Assembly: GCA_964434955.1 (NCBI GenBank)
Contig: CAYSXI010000073.1
Span: 1-23,542, forward strand
Reading direction: 5' to 3'
DNA from: JANQLU01 sp964434955
GTDB taxonomy: Bacteria; Planctomycetota; Planctomycetia; Pirellulales; Pirellulaceae
Length of the DNA stretch: 23,542 bases
The notes beneath the pieces were generated by a model. The model had not been told where the DNA came from. It was given only the letters and a program-made list of their open reading frames with translations, and ran no database searches. This document shows, in pieces, positions 21,830-23,542 of this stretch (position 1 is its first letter; each line of letters begins with the position of its first letter). The position numbers and the translations under genes are program-made.

Positions 21830-23542
21830 TTAACCCACGTCGCTCAAATCCAGGGAAGCTCCATAGCGAGCGACTACCATTTTACGTAGCGCGCTCAACT
21901 CGGGATCGCTCAAATTGGGGTCCTTGTCGATTAGTCTCGCAGCGTCTTCACGCGTTCGTTCCAACAGTTTCAAGTCTCGAACGAGGTCCGCGATTCGCAT
22001 GGGAGGCATTCCGTGCTGTTGACCACTGAAAAGATTCCCGGGACCGCGCAGCAGTAAGTCCTGTTCGGCAAGTTCGAATCCATCATTGCAGTCCACGAAA
22101 GCCTGGATCCGTTTCTGGGTCCACTCATTCTCGACGTTTGCGAAAACGCAAACGTATCCGGGAAGACCCCCTCGCCCTACCCTGCCCCGCAGCTGATGCA
22201 ACTGAGAAAGACCAAACCTCTCCGCAGATTCGATCGTCATCATCGTCGCGTTGGGAACATCGATACCGACTTCGATGACCGTTGTCGCGACGAGCACCTG
22301 CGTGTTGCCGCGAACGAATGATTGAATTGCAGCATCTTTTTCGTCGGCCGATTGCCGGCCATGAACCATGTCGACACGAAAATCAGCCAGGGGTCCGTTC
22401 GTGACGGCTTCGAACAGTTGCTCCGCACTGGCGTAGCCTGATTGGGTTTCGCTCGAGCCGGAATCGACCAATGGAGCGACGATGAATCCCTGCCGGCCCT
22501 CCCGCAGCTTCTTGCGAAAGAACTCCCACCACTTCTCTCGATTTTGATTTTCACCGAGATAGGTATGAACTTCGCCGCGTTTACTTTCCTCCGCCTTCAA
22601 AGTTGACACGTCCAGATCGCCGAAGGCCGTCATCGCAATCGTTCGCGGGATGGGTGTTGCGGTCATCACCAGATAGTGCGGATCAACACCTGCTTGTCGC
22701 AACTTGGCCCTCTGCTTGACGCCAAACTTGTGTTGTTCATCAACAATCGCGACTGCGAGATTTTTAAACTCAATTTTCGACTGAATGATCGCCTGAGTTC
22801 CGATCAGGATATCGACCTGGCCCTCGGCAACTCGTTGCGAGATATCATTCCGCTGAGCCGTCGAAAGCGAACCCGTCCAAACTTCCGTTTTGACACGGCT
22901 CGATTTAAGAAATCCTTGGATGGTTCTCGCGTGCTGCCTTGCCAGAATCTCCGTCGGGGCCATGATCGTGGCTTGGAATCCGTTTGCGACCGCAAGCAAT
23001 GCCGCGAAAAATGCGACGACGGTTTTGCCGCTTCCGACTTCGCCCTGGAGCAATCGGTTCATCGGCGAACGTTGGCTCATGTCTGCCGCGATCTCTTCGA
23101 TCGCTTTCATTTGCGAAACCGTCAAGTCGAAAGGAAAACGGCGAAGGATTCTCGCTTGAATCCGGGCATCCATTTCAATTTCAGGTGCCCGCGAAAGGTC
23201 CCGCACTCGAAATCGCCGCATCGCCAAAGCGGTCTGCAAAACAAACAGTTCCTGGTAAACCAACCTCAGTCTCGCTTGTTCCATCTGCTCCATGGACTCA
23301 GGCGCGTGGATCCAACGAATTGCCTGCTGGATCGCACAAATCTTGTGTTCCGTCAAAAAACTTTCGGGAAACACATCTTCAACGTATTGCGCGTATTGTT
23401 CGACGCAGCTCGCGACGAGTTGTCGCATTCGAGATTGATTAAGGCCTTCGGTCAGTCGATAAACTGGAAGGATCTGGTCTTTGCTTGGCTCGTCTTCTGT
23501 ACCCAGGTACGTAACGCGCGGATGAACCATCTCCCAACGCCG
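21830..23542 (-). CDS. recG: ATP-dependent DNA helicase RecG (5' end outside window)
   Basis: RecG remodels stalled forks and branch-migrates Holliday junctions. The frame runs off the window edge; codons upstream of the methionine at 23530 read RRWE, so MVHP is internal, matching the 'MVHPE' region after the wedge domain. Counted from that methionine: Walker A GEVGSGKT (163-170), DEQH (264-267), TATPIPR (290-296), and the C-terminal motifs VIEVGIDVPNATMM and QLRGRVGRGG are intact, with the family C-terminal part following. About 570 codons are present; full RecG proteins are usually near 700 residues, so the wedge/OB part lies beyond 23542. Confidence 0.97.
   Translation of the reverse strand, partial: RRWEMVHPRVTYLGTEDEPSKDQILPVYRLTEGLNQSRMRQLVASCVEQYAQYVEDVFPESFLTEHKICAIQQAIRWIHAPESMEQMEQARLRLVYQELFVLQTALAMRRFRVRDLSRAPEIEMDARIQARILRRFPFDLTVSQMKAIEEIAADMSQRSPMNRLLQGEVGSGKTVVAFFAALLAVANGFQATIMAPTEILARQHARTIQGFLKSSRVKTEVWTGSLSTAQRNDISQRVAEGQVDILIGTQAIIQSKIEFKNLAVAIVDEQHKFGVKQRAKLRQAGVDPHYLVMTATPIPRTIAMTAFGDLDVSTLKAEESKRGEVHTYLGENQNREKWWEFFRKKLREGRQGFIVAPLVDSGSSETQSGYASAEQLFEAVTNGPLADFRVDMVHGRQSADEKDAAIQSFVRGNTQVLVATTVIEVGIDVPNATMMTIESAERFGLSQLHQLRGRVGRGGLPGYVCVFANVENEWTQKRIQAFVDCNDGFELAEQDLLLRGPGNLFSGQQHGMPPMRIADLVRDLKLLERTREDAARLIDKDPNLSDPELSALRKMVVARYGASLDLSDVG

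Overview
The window looks like a chromosomal segment of a planctomycete, probably Pirellulaceae-like. This is an inference from three things. A short intergenic repeat occurs eight times; read on the minus strand it translates as 'YKHEAQAS', which I associate with genomes of that group. Secreted STN-domain paralogs and repeat-rich envelope proteins are present. Some starts have no clear Shine-Dalgarno sequence. No tRNA, rRNA, CRISPR, transposase or phage gene was seen.

Layout. 1-400 is non-coding and holds one repeat copy. 401-6832 is a compact plus-strand type II secretion (T2SS) operon in the order F-G-H-I-J-K-C-like-L-M, with several start/stop overlaps; the ATPase (GspE) and secretin (GspD) are not in the window. 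6833-7232 is a tandem duplication of about 211 bp that copied the last 23 codons of gspM together with one repeat element. 7233-8036 encodes a TPR lipoprotein. 8163-12621 is an AT-richer minus-strand block of six unrecognised genes: a membrane-anchored LRR protein, a lipoprotein, a helical protein, a four-TM protein, a membrane-anchored LRR protein and an ankyrin protein. The promoter-distal LRR gene lies between 52-bp direct repeats derived from the 3' end of the TPR gene. 12962-13891 (minus) is a secreted protein of unknown function. 14349-16001 (plus) is a pair of tandem secreted STN-domain paralogs ending in a strong terminator. 16083-16345 is an array of five repeat copies, partly in a 43-44 bp tandem register, lying between the convergent STN pair and priA.

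From 16370 onward the genes are mostly housekeeping: priA (minus), an aquaporin-family channel (plus), nadD (plus), two small conserved-looking proteins, a soluble sensor histidine kinase (plus), and recG (minus, 5' end cut by the window edge).

How they work together: the T2SS genes would build the inner-membrane platform and pseudopilus. The TPR lipoprotein just downstream and the STN proteins about 6 kb further on may or may not be linked to it. PriA and RecG act in replication restart and fork or branch processing. The 8-12.6 kb block is the best candidate for an undescribed envelope-associated system, but its function cannot be read from sequence alone.
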